A stretch of 52,471 bases of DNA from Bacteroidales bacterium (GTDB lineage: Bacteria > Bacteroidota > Bacteroidia > Bacteroidales > Muribaculaceae): contig JAJBUG010000042.1 in the NCBI GenBank assembly GCA_020860515.1, positions 10,487 through 62,957 on the forward strand, in the 5' to 3' direction. The notes under the pieces were generated by a model. That model ran no database searches. It was not told where the DNA came from and saw nothing but the letters and a program-made list of their open reading frames with translations. Shown one piece after another: positions 8,767 to 15,873 of the stretch. Positions within the stretch are counted from its first letter, which is position 1. Every line of letters starts with the position of its first letter. Made by a program: the position numbers and the translations under genes.

Positions 8767-11700
8767 TTAGAATACATTGACAAATTGTGGATTATTCACA
8801 TTTTCGAGCGTAGATGCAAATTCCATAAATGAGGAGAATGCGTGGATGCCTATATGGTTGTGATTGATGGCATCAGCTTCATGGAGGAATTTGAATGTCT
8901 TGTCCATGTTGCCCAACCCATATTGACCCAAGGCCATCATGTAGCGGCAATGAACTTGGTTGGCCGAGTTAAGGTCGTTTTCCCAAATAAGCAGGTCGGG
9001 AAGTGACACGGCGAAGTAGTCAGGCTTACAATCGTCAAACACATGCTTCTCGCCATAGGCAATAAGATGATTGAATCGGCTGCGAGCTGCATCTTCGTTG
9101 CCCAAAGCACGCTCACACATTGCTGCATAGAAGAGCTTGTCGGGGGCAGCATCATTGTAGTAAAGTGCTGCAGCTGGTTCCATCGGAGCCTTTGTTCCAT
9201 GCTGCCAACATTCGGTAGCCTTTTTGAAATTACCCTTTTGTTCAAAGGCCATGCCCAATAGATAATAGAAGTCGTTCTCCAATGCTCCATAAAGCTTTCC
9301 CTCGCCAAGATGATGAGGATAAACCAGACATTCTTTGAGCAGTCGGATTGCCTTATCGGTCTCTCCTGCAGCCAAGGCTTTCTTGGCAAGCTCTACACGA
9401 CAGAATTGATATTGAGCGGGCACTTTTCCTTCACCGCCTTCCCAAGGATGGAAGATGTGTGAATCAAGCAAATGCATTGCTTTTTCGTAATTGTCAGTGA
9501 GGTTGAGAAGTGTGATATCTTCTAGAAGGAGATCGTCGCGCTGAGCAATTAGATCGGGGTATTGCTCCAAATGAGCAAGACGGAAGCCGTGGTCATGATT
9601 AAGACGTTTGTAGAGTTGGTCGAGCTCCATCAGCACTCGTGCATCGGTGGGGTCAAGGTTAAAAGCCTTCTCCATCATTTCCACAGCCTTTTCGTATTCA
9701 CCAAGCTTATTGAATGTAGCCAAGGCAAGATTTCGCCACACAGTGGGGAAAGAAGGATCAATCTCAGCCGACTTGCGCCAAAGGGAGATAGCCAAGTCGT
9801 ATTGGCGCTTATCGTAATAGAGATTGCCCAAATAATAAGGAGCACGAGCATCCTTGGGGTTAATCTCCATTGCCTTTGTAAGGGCAAGCACAGCCTCAAG
9901 GCGAGTGGGGAAGCAGAAATCAGGCGCAACCATAGCAGCTTCACGATACAGAACCTCGGATTCCGTAATTTTCCCAGCCATGTGCAAGCACCAGGCCATA
10001 TAGTAACGAGTCATTGGAGTGGTGGCTCCTTCTTCGATAGCCATTTCCCATATCTTCACAGCGTCCTTATGGGCTCCTGCCTCGCAATAATCCATTGCCA
10101 GCTGGTCGTAGTCGTTAGCATCGCCGCGCATCATTTCACGCATCACACCAGTCTCGCCAATTTCATAGAGGCATCCGAAGTTGAAGGGATCAATTGCCAA
10201 TGATTCTTCAGCAAAGGCCTTAGCCTCTTCCGCTTTGCCAAGGCGACGGAGAATATTAGTCCTCAACGCGCGTGCTTTGTGATTGTGCCAATTGCGGATA
10301 AGCGAGCGATCCACTTCATAGAGGGCATCCTCCAAGCGTCCTTGGCCAGCGGAGATTTGGGCACAAGCCAGATATCCGGCATCTTGCCAAGCCCCATTCC
10401 ATGTCGACTTGTAGAAGCGGTCGTAAGCCTCATCGAGTTTGCCTTGGAGCTTAAGAGCCAAACCGAGATTGAACAGCGGCTCGCCATCGTAGGGATTGGG
10501 ATTGCGCTTCATAAGCACCTTCACAGCTGTGCGTAAATATTTCTCGGCCTTTTCAAAGCGACCTTTTCGGATGTACCACAATCCCAAGGCATTATTGCAA
10601 CGCACATCCTGCGGGTCGCGGCGGAGGCCTTCCTCGTAATACTCTACTGGGATGAATGTGGCGTGGCGGTACTGTTCGAGATGGAGCCCGGTTAGATAGA
10701 GCTGCTCTACAGTCTTGATTTCTTCAGGGCGAAGAGCTGCCTCAGCAGCATCAGGGATTGGGCGCACTTCATCGGGCTCAGCATGCCAACTTAAAAGTTC
10801 CTTGCCTTTTTCATCGCTAATAATTACATTGAGATGATTCCAAGCGGTTTTTCCAATTGATATCACTTCGTCAAACACCATCTCTGGGCTCAATTTCAAG
10901 CATTGTGAGAAGAGCTTGTGGCCCTCATCTGTCTTTAAGGTTACGAACACCTTCTGGAGCGATGTGGCGAAAATCTTCAGATTAACCTTGCCTTCACCAG
11001 CCGGATCAATATTTAGGAGGAGGTCCTTAGAGGCATTCTTCACCACTCCAAGTTCACGGTAGGGAAGGAAATATTGAGTGAAGGCTTTCTCCTCGAAAGG
11101 CATAAGCCAGGTGAAGTCGGGCTGGTTCTCAGTGTAAACTCCAGCCATCAATTCGATATATGGCCCATCTTCATCGGTGAGGTTGCGATCCCAAGCCTGT
11201 CCGAAATCTCCATTGCCCCAAGTCCATTGCTTCTTACCAGGCGACACATGGTGATTAGCCACATGAAGCATGCCAGCGCGAGTGTCATTTTCGTATCCCC
11301 CTTCAAAATTATATTTTGAGTTAACAGCCATATAGCTGGTCGGTACTTTTATATTGCGGTAGTTGCTGATATCCACCCCTGCAGAATAGTCCATCTTGTA
11401 ATATGTGCCAGTGGCGATTGGGAATGAACTAACCGCACGCTTGCCATGATCGAACACAGCATTAACATCAGCTGGGAACACACTCTGATAATCATCATTT
11501 ACTGCCACGGCAGGGTTGGCCCACCACAGGAAAGTCTGAGGCATAGGAGTGGGGTTATAAAGCACACCCTTGATTTCAAGGAAGGCCTTGCCTGGACGCA
11601 GGGTGAACCCTGCCATACCCTTCTGTGAGAACATGCGCTCGCGCTCGTTCACCCACACTGTTACCGAACCATCGGCATTTTCCTCGATAGCAGAATCCAC

Positions 11701-12084
11701 CGGCATGAAAGTTGAAGGACGATGGTGCTGTGGCCAATTGAATTCAATGCCACCCGAAATCCAAGGTCCAACCAAGCCCACAAGCGCCGGCTTGATCACA
11801 TGATTGTAATAGATGAAATGGCGCTGCTTGATTTTGTCGTATGCCATTTGCACTCGACCGCCAAGTTCGGGCAGAATCATCACCTTGATGTATTCGTTTT
11901 CAAGCCAGATAGCGTTGTATTCCACATCCGTCTTTTCATCAGCTATTGACTCGATCACTGGATATGGATATACCACACCTGATGATCCTTGATATACACG
12001 TTTTTCGAGGAATATAGGATTTTTTTCCGGAGCGCCCGGCAGATAAGTGGGAATCACCACTTTCTCTTTCCATGCTTTTACCAT
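8767..12084 (-). CDS. DUF5107 domain protein with C-terminal TPR repeats
   Basis: This 1105-residue protein has no signal peptide, so it is cytoplasmic. Residues about 40-350 form the DUF5107 domain, which looks like a galactose-mutarotase-type beta-sandwich (YIKVMILPELGGRVQMAYD, ISGGIEFNWPQHHRPS, FLWWANPAVAVND). From about residue 480 to the end it is a long array of TPR motifs (NALGLWYIRKGRFEKAEKYL, PYYLGNLYYDKRQYDLAISL, LLGMAFEQKGNFKKATECW). The gene lies 15 bp after the sugar porter and 10 bp before the SusE/F-like gene, so it is co-transcribed with uptake genes. Proteins of this family recur in Bacteroidetes sugar loci. A role in binding or modifying an imported sugar is inference, and no activity is asserted. 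Confidence 0.85.
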   Translation of the reverse strand: MVKAWKEKVVIPTYLPGAPEKNPIFLEKRVYQGSSGVVYPYPVIESIADEKTDVEYNAIWLENEYIKVMILPELGGRVQMAYDKIKQRHFIYYNHVIKPALVGLVGPWISGGIEFNWPQHHRPSTFMPVDSAIEENADGSVTVWVNERERMFSQKGMAGFTLRPGKAFLEIKGVLYNPTPMPQTFLWWANPAVAVNDDYQSVFPADVNAVFDHGKRAVSSFPIATGTYYKMDYSAGVDISNYRNIKVPTSYMAVNSKYNFEGGYENDTRAGMLHVANHHVSPGKKQWTWGNGDFGQAWDRNLTDEDGPYIELMAGVYTENQPDFTWLMPFEEKAFTQYFLPYRELGVVKNASKDLLLNIDPAGEGKVNLKIFATSLQKVFVTLKTDEGHKLFSQCLKLSPEMVFDEVISIGKTAWNHLNVIISDEKGKELLSWHAEPDEVRPIPDAAEAALRPEEIKTVEQLYLTGLHLEQYRHATFIPVEYYEEGLRRDPQDVRCNNALGLWYIRKGRFEKAEKYLRTAVKVLMKRNPNPYDGEPLFNLGLALKLQGKLDEAYDRFYKSTWNGAWQDAGYLACAQISAGQGRLEDALYEVDRSLIRNWHNHKARALRTNILRRLGKAEEAKAFAEESLAIDPFNFGCLYEIGETGVMREMMRGDANDYDQLAMDYCEAGAHKDAVKIWEMAIEEGATTPMTRYYMAWCLHMAGKITESEVLYREAAMVAPDFCFPTRLEAVLALTKAMEINPKDARAPYYLGNLYYDKRQYDLAISLWRKSAEIDPSFPTVWRNLALATFNKLGEYEKAVEMMEKAFNLDPTDARVLMELDQLYKRLNHDHGFRLAHLEQYPDLIAQRDDLLLEDITLLNLTDNYEKAMHLLDSHIFHPWEGGEGKVPAQYQFCRVELAKKALAAGETDKAIRLLKECLVYPHHLGEGKLYGALENDFYYLLGMAFEQKGNFKKATECWQHGTKAPMEPAAALYYNDAAPDKLFYAAMCERALGNEDAARSRFNHLIAYGEKHVFDDCKPDYFAVSLPDLLIWENDLNSANQVHCRYMMALGQYGLGNMDKTFKFLHEADAINHNHIGIHAFSSFMEFASTLENVNNPQFVNVF

Positions 12085-12099
12085 GATGTTTTGAGTTGT

Positions 12100-13512
12100 T
12101 TATTTATTTATTAGTTGAGGCTCAGAATTTTCCTGTACATTATTCTGAGAGGTAGAGTGGCTCTTGATGAGTTGCTTTTCAAGTTGTTCCAAGGATTTCC
12201 CTTTGGTTTCGGGAAGACGACGCCAAAAGAAGAAGAATCCACCCATGCAGATCGCTGAGTAAATCCAGAAGGTGCCACCAGTAGAGAATGCTGCATTAAG
12301 AAAGGGGAAGGTATAGGTAAGAAGGCAACTTGCAACCCAAATGGCAAAAGTGCAAGTGGCCATTGCAATTGCGCGCACTTTGTTTGGGAAGATCTCAGAA
12401 AGGAGCACCCAGGTGATCGGACCAAGCGACATAGCATAGCAGGCGATGGCACATACCACAAGAACTACCATTATGAATCCACCGAAATGCATCTGATAAA
12501 GTGAGCCAAGAATAAAGTAGATTATAGCCAGTCCTCCAGCGCCAATCAGCATCAGCACTCTGCGCCCAAGCTTATCCACGGTGTAAATCGCAACGAATGT
12601 GAAAATTAGATTTGCAATGCCTGTGACAACGATGTTGATGAAGGTGTTGTCAACATCATATCCGGCTGAATGGAATATCTCTTGGGCGTAGTTGAATATA
12701 ACGTTCGTACCACACCATTGCTGGAACATAGCCACAATAATGCCTATCACCAACACTAAGCGATAAGGCTTACTGAAAAGCACTTTAAGACCTCCTTGCT
12801 GAGCGGCCTCTTTATCCGAGGCCATGTAATTTTCGGTCTCTGATTGAGCATATTCTTCACCTCCAATTCGAGAAAGAGCCATTTTGGCTTCATTGTAACG
12901 CTTCTTCAGGAAAAACCAACGAGGACTTTCGGGTATGAAAAGAGCGAGAACGAAGAATAATGCAGAAGGCACTGCGGCTGCCCAGAACATCCATCTCCAA
13001 GCCATAGAAATATTCCAGGCTTGATCTTCGCTTACAAGAAGCCAATTCACTACTTGTGCTGACAAAATGCCAATGACAATGGTGAGCTGATTAAGGGATA
13101 CCAACTTTCCACGAATTTGAGGGGGAGCCACTTCGGCTATATACATAGGCGAAAGTCCCGACGCTATGCCAATGGCAATGCCTCCAAGAAACCTCACCAC
13201 CAGAAATGCTCCGAACTTATCAAATGCTCCGGTGCCGTAGGCTGTGAGACCGAAAATCAATGCTGATACAATCAAAAGTTTTTTCCTGCCTATGCGATCT
13301 GCAAGAGTGCCAGCGGTGACAGCGCCGATAAGGCAGCCGGCCAAAGCGATGCTCATTGCCAATCCTTGCATGCCTGGATTGCCTGCAATGCCAAAGAATT
13401 GTTCATAGAAAATCTTTGCACCTCCGATCACTACCCAGTCGTAACCGAAAAGCAAGCCTCCCATGGCAGATACCAGGCAAATGAAATAGACAAATGGTTT
13501 ATTTTGTTTCAT
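12100..13512 (-). CDS. MFS sugar porter, proton-coupled sugar permease
   Basis: This 470-residue inner-membrane protein has 12 predicted helices and the sugar-porter signatures. These are GGLLFGYDWVVIGGA in helix 1, LADRIGRKKLL between helices 2 and 3, PESPRWFFLKKR before the central loop, VDKLGRRVLM in the second half and PETKGKSLEQLE after helix 12. QQWCGTNVIFNYAQ in helix 7 matches the sugar-binding QQ...N..Y motif of XylE/GalP-type carriers. It would import the monosaccharide released by the locus. It is the first gene of the leftward operon. Its promoter (-7 box at 13537-13545) and operator (13568-13604) lie partly inside the end of the upstream gene. Confidence 0.93.
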   Translation of the reverse strand: MKQNKPFVYFICLVSAMGGLLFGYDWVVIGGAKIFYEQFFGIAGNPGMQGLAMSIALAGCLIGAVTAGTLADRIGRKKLLIVSALIFGLTAYGTGAFDKFGAFLVVRFLGGIAIGIASGLSPMYIAEVAPPQIRGKLVSLNQLTIVIGILSAQVVNWLLVSEDQAWNISMAWRWMFWAAAVPSALFFVLALFIPESPRWFFLKKRYNEAKMALSRIGGEEYAQSETENYMASDKEAAQQGGLKVLFSKPYRLVLVIGIIVAMFQQWCGTNVIFNYAQEIFHSAGYDVDNTFINIVVTGIANLIFTFVAIYTVDKLGRRVLMLIGAGGLAIIYFILGSLYQMHFGGFIMVVLVVCAIACYAMSLGPITWVLLSEIFPNKVRAIAMATCTFAIWVASCLLTYTFPFLNAAFSTGGTFWIYSAICMGGFFFFWRRLPETKGKSLEQLEKQLIKSHSTSQNNVQENSEPQLINK

Positions 13513-13536
13513 GATAAATGATTAATTTATTACATT

Positions 13537-13545
13537 GCAAAGTTA
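13537..13545 (-). promoter_or_regulatory. -7 element of the PUL operon promoter
   Basis: On the minus strand this reads TAACTTTGC, matching the Bacteroidetes -7 consensus TAnnTTTG. No good TTTG -33 box stands 19 bp upstream. Instead the operator at 13568-13604 begins 22 bp away, as expected for an activator-dependent promoter. Confidence 0.65.
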
Positions 13546-13567
13546 CTACTGTTGCATGAACCTTACA

Positions 13568-13604
13568 ATGGACAAAAATTCATATTGAATGGACAATCTT
13601 ACGA
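13568..13604 (-). promoter_or_regulatory. Composite AraC-type operator A (PUL operon)
   Basis: On the plus strand, ATGGACA at 13568 is repeated 21 bp on as ATGGACAATCTTACGA (13589-13604). The same arrangement occurs at 14251-14288 and, inverted, at 14309-14345. The 21-22 bp spacing (two helical turns) of direct half-sites fits an AraC-family dimer. Most of the longer site lies within the last codons of the secreted-protein gene. Confidence 0.7.
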
Positions 13605-14158
13605 TTTAATCCTCCTGCGGGGAAGGTGGAGTGTTCTTTGCCTTGTTTCTTTACATAAATGCCATTCTGTGGATTGGCCACTTGCACACCTTGCAAATTA
13701 TAATATATTGGTGATTCCATTTCTTCGGTCAGCACATCGCGAACGGAAGATGAGGTCAGGGGATTGTTTGAATCAGATGAGATTACAAACTTGCCAGTCG
13801 ATTTCTGGAAGAAAATGTAGTTGTCGGCTGAAAGAGTCCACCCCCAGATCCAACCTGCCTCGGTGCCTCCAAGTTCGAATGTAAGTACAGTGTCGAGTGT
13901 TACTTCGGGCCAACCCATAGGACAGTAGATAGTGGACCAATCTTCATTGGTGACCTGGATGCCGTTAAGGTCAGAGGCATCATTAGTGAAAGTGTTGCCA
14001 GTGGCACTGTACATGTCACCATCGGTAGTCGTGAGCTCGATGTAGTTGTTTTCTGCGCCTACTTTGTCGTAGGCGTACACATAGAGGGTTTCGTAATCCT
14101 GAGCATTTGTGCTCAGGATGGCCATGGCAGCAGCCATTGAGAGTATGAGATTTTTCAT
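13580..14158 (-). CDS. Small secreted protein of unknown function
   Basis: This 192-residue protein has a signal peptide (MKNLILSMAAAMAILSTNA). The mature part is acidic and beta-rich (YVYAYDKVGAENNYIELTTT, GWIWGWTLSADNYIFFQKST). It ends with the segment YYNLQGVQVANPQNGIYV, a short C-terminal motif common on secreted Bacteroidetes proteins and similar to sorting-type tails. The middle resembles the aromatic modules of the SusE/F-like protein, so glycan binding is possible but unproven. It has its own -7 box (14220-14228) and operator (14251-14288), so it forms a separate unit of the same regulon. Its last codons double as operator A for the downstream operon. Confidence 0.7.
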   Translation of the reverse strand: MKNLILSMAAAMAILSTNAQDYETLYVYAYDKVGAENNYIELTTTDGDMYSATGNTFTNDASDLNGIQVTNEDWSTIYCPMGWPEVTLDTVLTFELGGTEAGWIWGWTLSADNYIFFQKSTGKFVISSDSNNPLTSSSVRDVLTEEMESPIYYNLQGVQVANPQNGIYVKKQGKEHSTFPAGGLNRKIVHSI

Positions 14159-14219
14159 GTTAGGGTAGTTGTTTGATTAGTGATTGGGGTTGTGGTTGAT
14201 TTTGTTGTGTTAACACGTT

Positions 14220-14228
14220 GCAAAATTA
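14220..14228 (-). promoter_or_regulatory. -7 element for the secreted-protein gene
   Basis: The minus strand reads TAATTTTGC, consensus TAnnTTTG. Operator B begins 22 bp upstream of it, and no canonical -33 box is present. Confidence 0.6.
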
Positions 14229-14250
14229 CAATGGATTTGAAAATCCCACA

Positions 14251-14288
14251 ATGGACTTTTTTATTGAAAACTATGGACAATCTTACGA
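14251..14288 (-). promoter_or_regulatory. Composite AraC-type operator B (secreted-protein gene)
   Basis: ATGGAC at 14251 is followed 22 bp later by ATGGACAATCTTACGA at 14273-14288, which is identical over 16 bases to the long site of operator A. Confidence 0.7.
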
Positions 14289-14308
14289 GTTTGAGAATAG
14301 ACAATATT

Positions 14309-14345
14309 TCGTAAGATAGTCCATAATAAAAATGCAAAAATCCAT
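14309..14345 (+). promoter_or_regulatory. Composite AraC-type operator C (araC-family gene)
   Basis: TCGTAAGATAGTCCAT (14309-14324) is the inverted form of the operator A/B long site with one mismatch. A short half-site, ATCCAT, follows 21 bp on (14340-14345). It faces the regulator gene, suggesting autoregulation. The B and C long sites form a large inverted repeat at 14273-14324. Confidence 0.65.
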
Positions 14346-14366
14346 ATTTTATTGAATAGAAAACAT

Positions 14367-14375
14367 TAATTTTGC
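14367..14375 (+). promoter_or_regulatory. -7 element for the AraC-family regulator
   Basis: TAATTTTGC matches TAnnTTTG and lies 21 bp downstream of operator C. The expected -33 position does not read TTTG. Confidence 0.6.
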
Positions 14376-14404
14376 AGTGTGAAACAAATTAATGTCCTAA
14401 CACC

Positions 14405-15298
14405 ATGATAAGAATAAAGGATGGCTTCAAAGGTGAACGCTCGCTGGTCATACCAAAGATGATAGTCGACTACATGGAGCAAGACTGCATCTGTAAGAAG
14501 ATGCATATCACTGATATCGGTTTTTATCCGCGAGCTCGCTATCATTTCCGGGATCGCCAAGAGCCAATCAATCAATGCGTGCTCATTTATTGTGTGGAAG
14601 GCGCAGGTTGGTATCAAATAGGCACAAATCGATATGTAATTTCCCCAGGACAGTTCTTTATTCTTCCTGCTTATAAGCCCCATTCTTATGGGGCAGATCC
14701 CGACAATCCCTGGTCGATTTATTGGTTGCATTTCAAGGGTGAGATGGCCGATGATTTCGCTGCTGGTATGGAAGTACCGCATATGATCGCACCTTCTACC
14801 GATTCTCGAATACAGCAGAGGATCGAGATGTTCGAAGAAATGTTCTACACCCTTAAGGCAGGTTATAGCGTAGAAAACCTTAGATATGCTCAAAGCATAC
14901 TATACCATTATCTTGGCACCTTATTGTACATAAACGAGTTTCGTCAAGCTGGCAGCGGACATAGGTTGGGGGTTCAACTTGATGCTTGCCAGCAAGCTAT
15001 TCATTATATGAAGGAACATATCGAACAGCATATCACATTAGTTGATTTGGCTAAATACACAGGCTATTCTCCTAATCATTTTGCTACCTTGTTCAAGAAA
15101 TCGATTGGACATGCGCCTCTATCATATTTCAATTTGTTGAAAATGCAAGCTGCCGCTCAAATGCTTGATTCTACTCAGATGAAGATTAATCAGATATCGG
15201 GGAAATTAGGATATGAGGACACTGGCTATTTCACCCGCCTTTTCACTAAAATCATGGGTTCTTCCCCCACCACCTATCGTGCCACCTCTAAAGGCTAA
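14405..15298 (+). CDS. AraC-family transcriptional activator of the PUL
   Basis: This 297-residue cytoplasmic regulator has an N-terminal cupin-like sugar-sensing domain (residues about 25-160: GAGWYQIGTNRYVISPGQFF, DNPWSIYWLHFKG). Its C-terminal domain has two helix-turn-helix motifs: HITLVDLAKYTGYSPNHFAT, then KINQISGKLGYEDTGYFTRL ending SSPTTYR. It is transcribed divergently from the PUL, and the shared operators at 14251-14345 and 13568-13604 are its probable targets. AraC-type activators of this design usually respond to a mono- or disaccharide. The ligand is not known. The operator match is direct sequence evidence, while the assignment to this protein is inference. Confidence 0.9.
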   Translation: MIRIKDGFKGERSLVIPKMIVDYMEQDCICKKMHITDIGFYPRARYHFRDRQEPINQCVLIYCVEGAGWYQIGTNRYVISPGQFFILPAYKPHSYGADPDNPWSIYWLHFKGEMADDFAAGMEVPHMIAPSTDSRIQQRIEMFEEMFYTLKAGYSVENLRYAQSILYHYLGTLLYINEFRQAGSGHRLGVQLDACQQAIHYMKEHIEQHITLVDLAKYTGYSPNHFATLFKKSIGHAPLSYFNLLKMQAAAQMLDSTQMKINQISGKLGYEDTGYFTRLFTKIMGSSPTTYRATSKG

Positions 15299-15299
15299 T

Positions 15300-15532
15300 C
15301 TGTGTGGTGAACTGCGGCCGGTAGCCCAGCAGGCGCCGGGCATTCTCGATGCTGTACTTGCCGCTGCGTGCTATGTGAAAATAGGTATGGCTCACCTCCT
15401 CGGCGTTATGGACGAGCAGAACAAGTAATGGGTGCAACGAGTCGGGCGCAACGCCTCCACCATCTTCCGGGTATCCTCCGTCTTGAAGCAAATCAGGTCC
15501 ACCACGATGTCGGCATTCTCCGCGTTGTTCAT
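15300..15532 (-). pseudogene. Remnant of an NAD-dependent epimerase/dehydratase
   Basis: On the minus strand, an ATG at 15532 opens a stretch reading NADIVVDLICFKTEDTRKMV and then EALRPTRCTHYLFCSS, similar to the middle of sugar epimerases. The frame then stops. In another frame the DNA continues with EEVSHTYFHIARSGKYSIEN and ARRLLGYRPQFTT, the typical C-terminus of the same family. About 150 residues between the parts and the NAD-binding N-terminus are missing. The DNA is clearly more GC-rich than its neighbours, suggesting separate origin. The gene is dead and sits between the PUL and the right tRNA-like repeat. Confidence 0.6.
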
Positions 15533-15658
15533 TTGTTGTTCATTTTATAAATTTTCGATTTATTCTTTAACCGATAAAGTCTTTTAATTTTAGATTATCT
15601 TATTAAATATCAAATAAATAACACATCCCCAATAAGAGGTGCTAAAGACAACAGAACA
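15533..15658. other. AT-rich non-coding gap before the right att-like repeat
   Basis: No open frame, promoter box or clear hairpin is visible here. It separates the epimerase remnant from the tRNA 3'-end copy. Confidence 0.5.
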
Positions 15659-15678
15659 AATCCTGTAGGAGTCACTAA
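15659..15678 (+). repeat. Right copy of tRNA 3'-end direct repeat (putative attR)
   Basis: These 20 bases are identical to 125-144, covering the T-arm and acceptor strand of tRNA-Arg, with no tRNA 5' part upstream. An isolated tRNA 3' end followed by a terminator is what remains on the far side of an element integrated at a tRNA. Confidence 0.55.
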
Positions 15679-15694
15679 CGAAAAAAGTTGTTCT

Positions 15695-15718
15695 GCGCTC
15701 CCTGAGGGCGCTTTTTTT
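15695..15718 (+). terminator. Rho-independent terminator after the tRNA 3' remnant
   Basis: GCGCTC (15695-15700) pairs with GGGCGC (15706-15711, one T-G pair) around loop CCTGA, followed by seven T. It was probably the original terminator of a tRNA-Arg gene. Confidence 0.75.
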
Positions 15719-15730
15719 ATGCCATGACGC

Positions 15731-15760
15731 TTGATAATCCAGGAAAAATTCGTAACTTAG
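15731..15760 (+). promoter_or_regulatory. Promoter of the nucleotidase gene
   Basis: TTG (15731-15733), 19 bp, then TAACTTAG (15753-15760) resembles TTTG-N19-TAnnTTTG with one mismatch in each box. Transcription would start near 15768, just before the 18-bp repeats. Confidence 0.45.
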
Positions 15761-15773
15761 CAGTGAAAAAACA

Positions 15774-15873
15774 GACGAGAATCAACGAATAGAAGAAAAT
15801 CAACGAATAGACGAGAATCAACGAATAGACGAAAATCAACGAATAGACGAGAATCAACTAATAAACGAAAATA
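15774..15873 (+). repeat. Five tandem 18-bp repeats plus a partial unit in the 5' leader
   Basis: Units GACGAGAATCAACGAATA start at 15774, 15792, 15810, 15828 and 15846, and a 10-base partial unit runs into the ATG at 15874. Units alternate G/A at position 6 (GACGAG/GACGAA). Each has a TAG in the frame of the downstream gene, so they are not coding. They would fill almost all of the mRNA leader. Confidence 0.9.

Noticed and set aside
14366..14893. Long minus-strand open frame opposite the AraC gene
   Set aside because: It is a shadow of a strongly supported gene with two helix-turn-helix motifs; it shows no recognisable domain and no start signals.
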